Assembly: GCA_964449285.1 (NCBI GenBank)
Contig: CAYUZX010000010.1
Coordinates: 1-64,000 of the forward strand
Reading direction: 5' to 3'
Origin: QYOJ01 sp964449285
Lineage (GTDB): Bacteria > Bacteroidota > Bacteroidia > Bacteroidales > FEN-979
DNA length: 64,000 nt
The notes below the pieces were generated by a model. It was not told the DNA's origin. It searched no databases and saw only the letters and a program-made list of their open reading frames with translations. Made by a program: the position numbers and the translations under genes. Positions 62,930 to 64,000 of the stretch are shown here, piece after piece; position 1 is the stretch's first letter, and each line of letters starts with the position of its first letter.

Positions 62930-64000
62930 CTATTTCCCCGATATCAGTTCGTTGATCTTCGCCGTTTCCGCCTCCCACGAGTAGTTCTNNNNNNNNNNNN
63001 NNNNNNNNNNNNNNNNNNNNNNNNNNNNNNNNNNNNNNNNNNNNNNNNNNNNNNNNNNNNNNNNNNNNNNNNNNNNNNNNNNNNNNNNTTCCCCGATATC
63101 AGTTCGTTGATCTTCGCCGTTTCCGCCTCCCACGAGTAGTTCTTCACAACAAACTGATAACCCCGTTCTGCGATGGTGGAGGCTAGTTTTTCATTGTTCA
63201 GCAGATTGATGATATGGTTGGCATACTCTTTCGGAGTTTCACCCACGAGGATCTCCTCTCCTGGTTTCGCATTGAGAGCCTGGTTGGCCAGAGGAGAGGT
63301 GATACAGGCAACTTTCATAGCCATCGCTTCCAGTAGTTTGTTCTGCAATCCGGTACCAAGTTGCATTGGGGCGATGAAGATTTTCGCTTGTGCATATGCT
63401 TCCCGCATGTCGGGCACCCAGCCGCTGACCTCTACCTGTGCTGAACGCAGCACCTGTACCCTCATCGTGGGGTTGGCTCCGGCGATAAGTACTTTCAGCG
63501 CGGGTTTCTTTTCCAGGACCAGCGGTAAAATCTTGTTCACAAGGAATTCGCAACTATGTACATTCGGCGGATAGCTCATGTTACCTGTGAATACCAGATC
63601 ATACTCCTTGCTGCGCTCCATCGGGTGAAAAAATGTGGTGTCGACGCCATTGGCAACTACCACGATCTTCTCTCTGTCGGGATGAGGGATAAGTTCACGA
63701 TCGGGGTAAGAGATGATAATCTTGTTGTCGAAACGGTCGAACGCCATTCGTTCTGAGTCGAGCATTCGCTGGTATTCCAGTTTCAGAAAGGGACGCAGGA
63801 AGAAGGACGAACTAGCCAATCGGCGTTCCACACCTTTTGAAAAAACATCCTGATAATCGAGTGTTTTCGTTATCGGAAGATCTGTAACATAATCGGCCAT
63901 ACGAATGAGCTGGCAAAAAATATGATCGGGTTTGTATTTGTCGATCAAGCCATGAATTATATTTCGTGTACTTATATTATAATAGTATCCTACCTGAAGA
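62930..64000 (-). CDS. Glycosyltransferase family 4 (partial, interrupted by an assembly gap)
   Basis: The frame runs off the right edge, so the N-terminus is missing. The visible part has GT4 features: NGVDTTFFHP, VFTGNMSYPPN, a LKVLIAGANPT strand, EVSGWVPDMREAY and the donor-binding GTGLQNKLLEAMAMKVACI. It resembles the TIGR03087-type sugar transferases. Near its end there are 100 N with the same 55 bases on both sides; if they are one sequence, the protein ends KINELISGK with the stop at 62930. It probably builds a surface polysaccharide. Confidence 0.8.
62934..63143. other. Assembly gap: 100 N flanked by identical 55-bp ends
   Basis: N at 62989-63088. The 55 bases before (62934-62988) and after (63089-63143) are identical, the expected result of two contigs ending in one shared word and joined without merging. 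The true gap length is probably zero. Confidence 0.9.

Noticed and set aside
1..64000. tRNA, rRNA or riboswitch genes
   Set aside because: I looked in the larger gaps for cloverleaf or T-box/TPP-like structure and saw none; short gaps leave little room.

Overview
The window reads as part of a Bacteroidota chromosome, most likely Bacteroidales-like. The evidence is a SusC/SusD pair, TonB-dependent receptors with carboxypeptidase-like N-terminal domains, a type IX secretion C-terminal sorting domain at the left edge, DUF4296, DUF5686 and DUF5684 proteins, a bacterial sphingolipid operon, and repeated promoter -7 elements of the TAnnTTTG type typical of this phylum. No rRNA, tRNA, CRISPR array, prophage or insertion sequence was seen. 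The record appears to be a scaffold: a run of 100 N near the right end is flanked by the same 55 bases on both sides.

Layout. 1-3.2 kb: end of a T9SS cargo gene, a terminator, then der, an S4 RNA-binding gene and tonB as a tight operon. 3.2-7.6 kb: a small secreted Lys/Cys-rich protein, an overlapping pair of sensor kinases, and dtd. 7.7-12.5 kb: pdxJ, an M19 dipeptidase, a PrsW-like protease, two unknown membrane proteins and an adenosine deaminase-like enzyme. 12.5-17.5 kb: a large White-type ABC transporter with a TerB-like N-terminus, a lipoprotein, and a zinc alcohol dehydrogenase. 17.6-22.0 kb: a three-gene signalling module (NMT1-like binding lipoprotein, Cache-type histidine kinase, receiver-SpoIIE phosphatase). 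22.0-25.8 kb: a four-gene cassette of lysine 2,3-aminomutase-like radical SAM enzyme, two different ATP-grasp ligases and a GNAT acetyltransferase. This is the best candidate in the window for an unassigned biosynthetic system.

25.9-36.9 kb: hydrolase, LiaF/PspC-type envelope genes, tatC and tatA separated by a flavodoxin and a decayed isochorismatase, then queA, pssA, lptB, a DUF5686 outer-membrane protein and kdsD. 37-45.1 kb: recQ, an OmpH-like protein, a DUF4296 lipoprotein, deoC behind a TonB-dependent receptor, and a CbpA-type DnaJ coupled to an unknown protein. 45.2-50.9 kb: iorAB followed by serine palmitoyltransferase, a GNAT-fold ceramide synthase and an epimerase-type ceramide reductase, which together match the bacterial ceramide pathway. 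50.9-57.3 kb: susD/susC and three small membrane proteins. 57.3-64 kb: an aromatic amino acid/histidine ammonia-lyase with an unusual Ala-Cys-Gly cofactor triad, hisS, a WbuC-like cupin, ettA and a truncated glycosyltransferase.

A second theme is repeats. Perfect palindromes of about 28 bp, word-like low-complexity repeats and a 7-bp tandem array fill many gaps between genes. Some also lie inside genes: in frame in der and hisS, and across the start of cerR. One gene pair (the DUF5684 gene and hisS) shares a roughly 25-bp repeated block just upstream of the same -7 promoter element.
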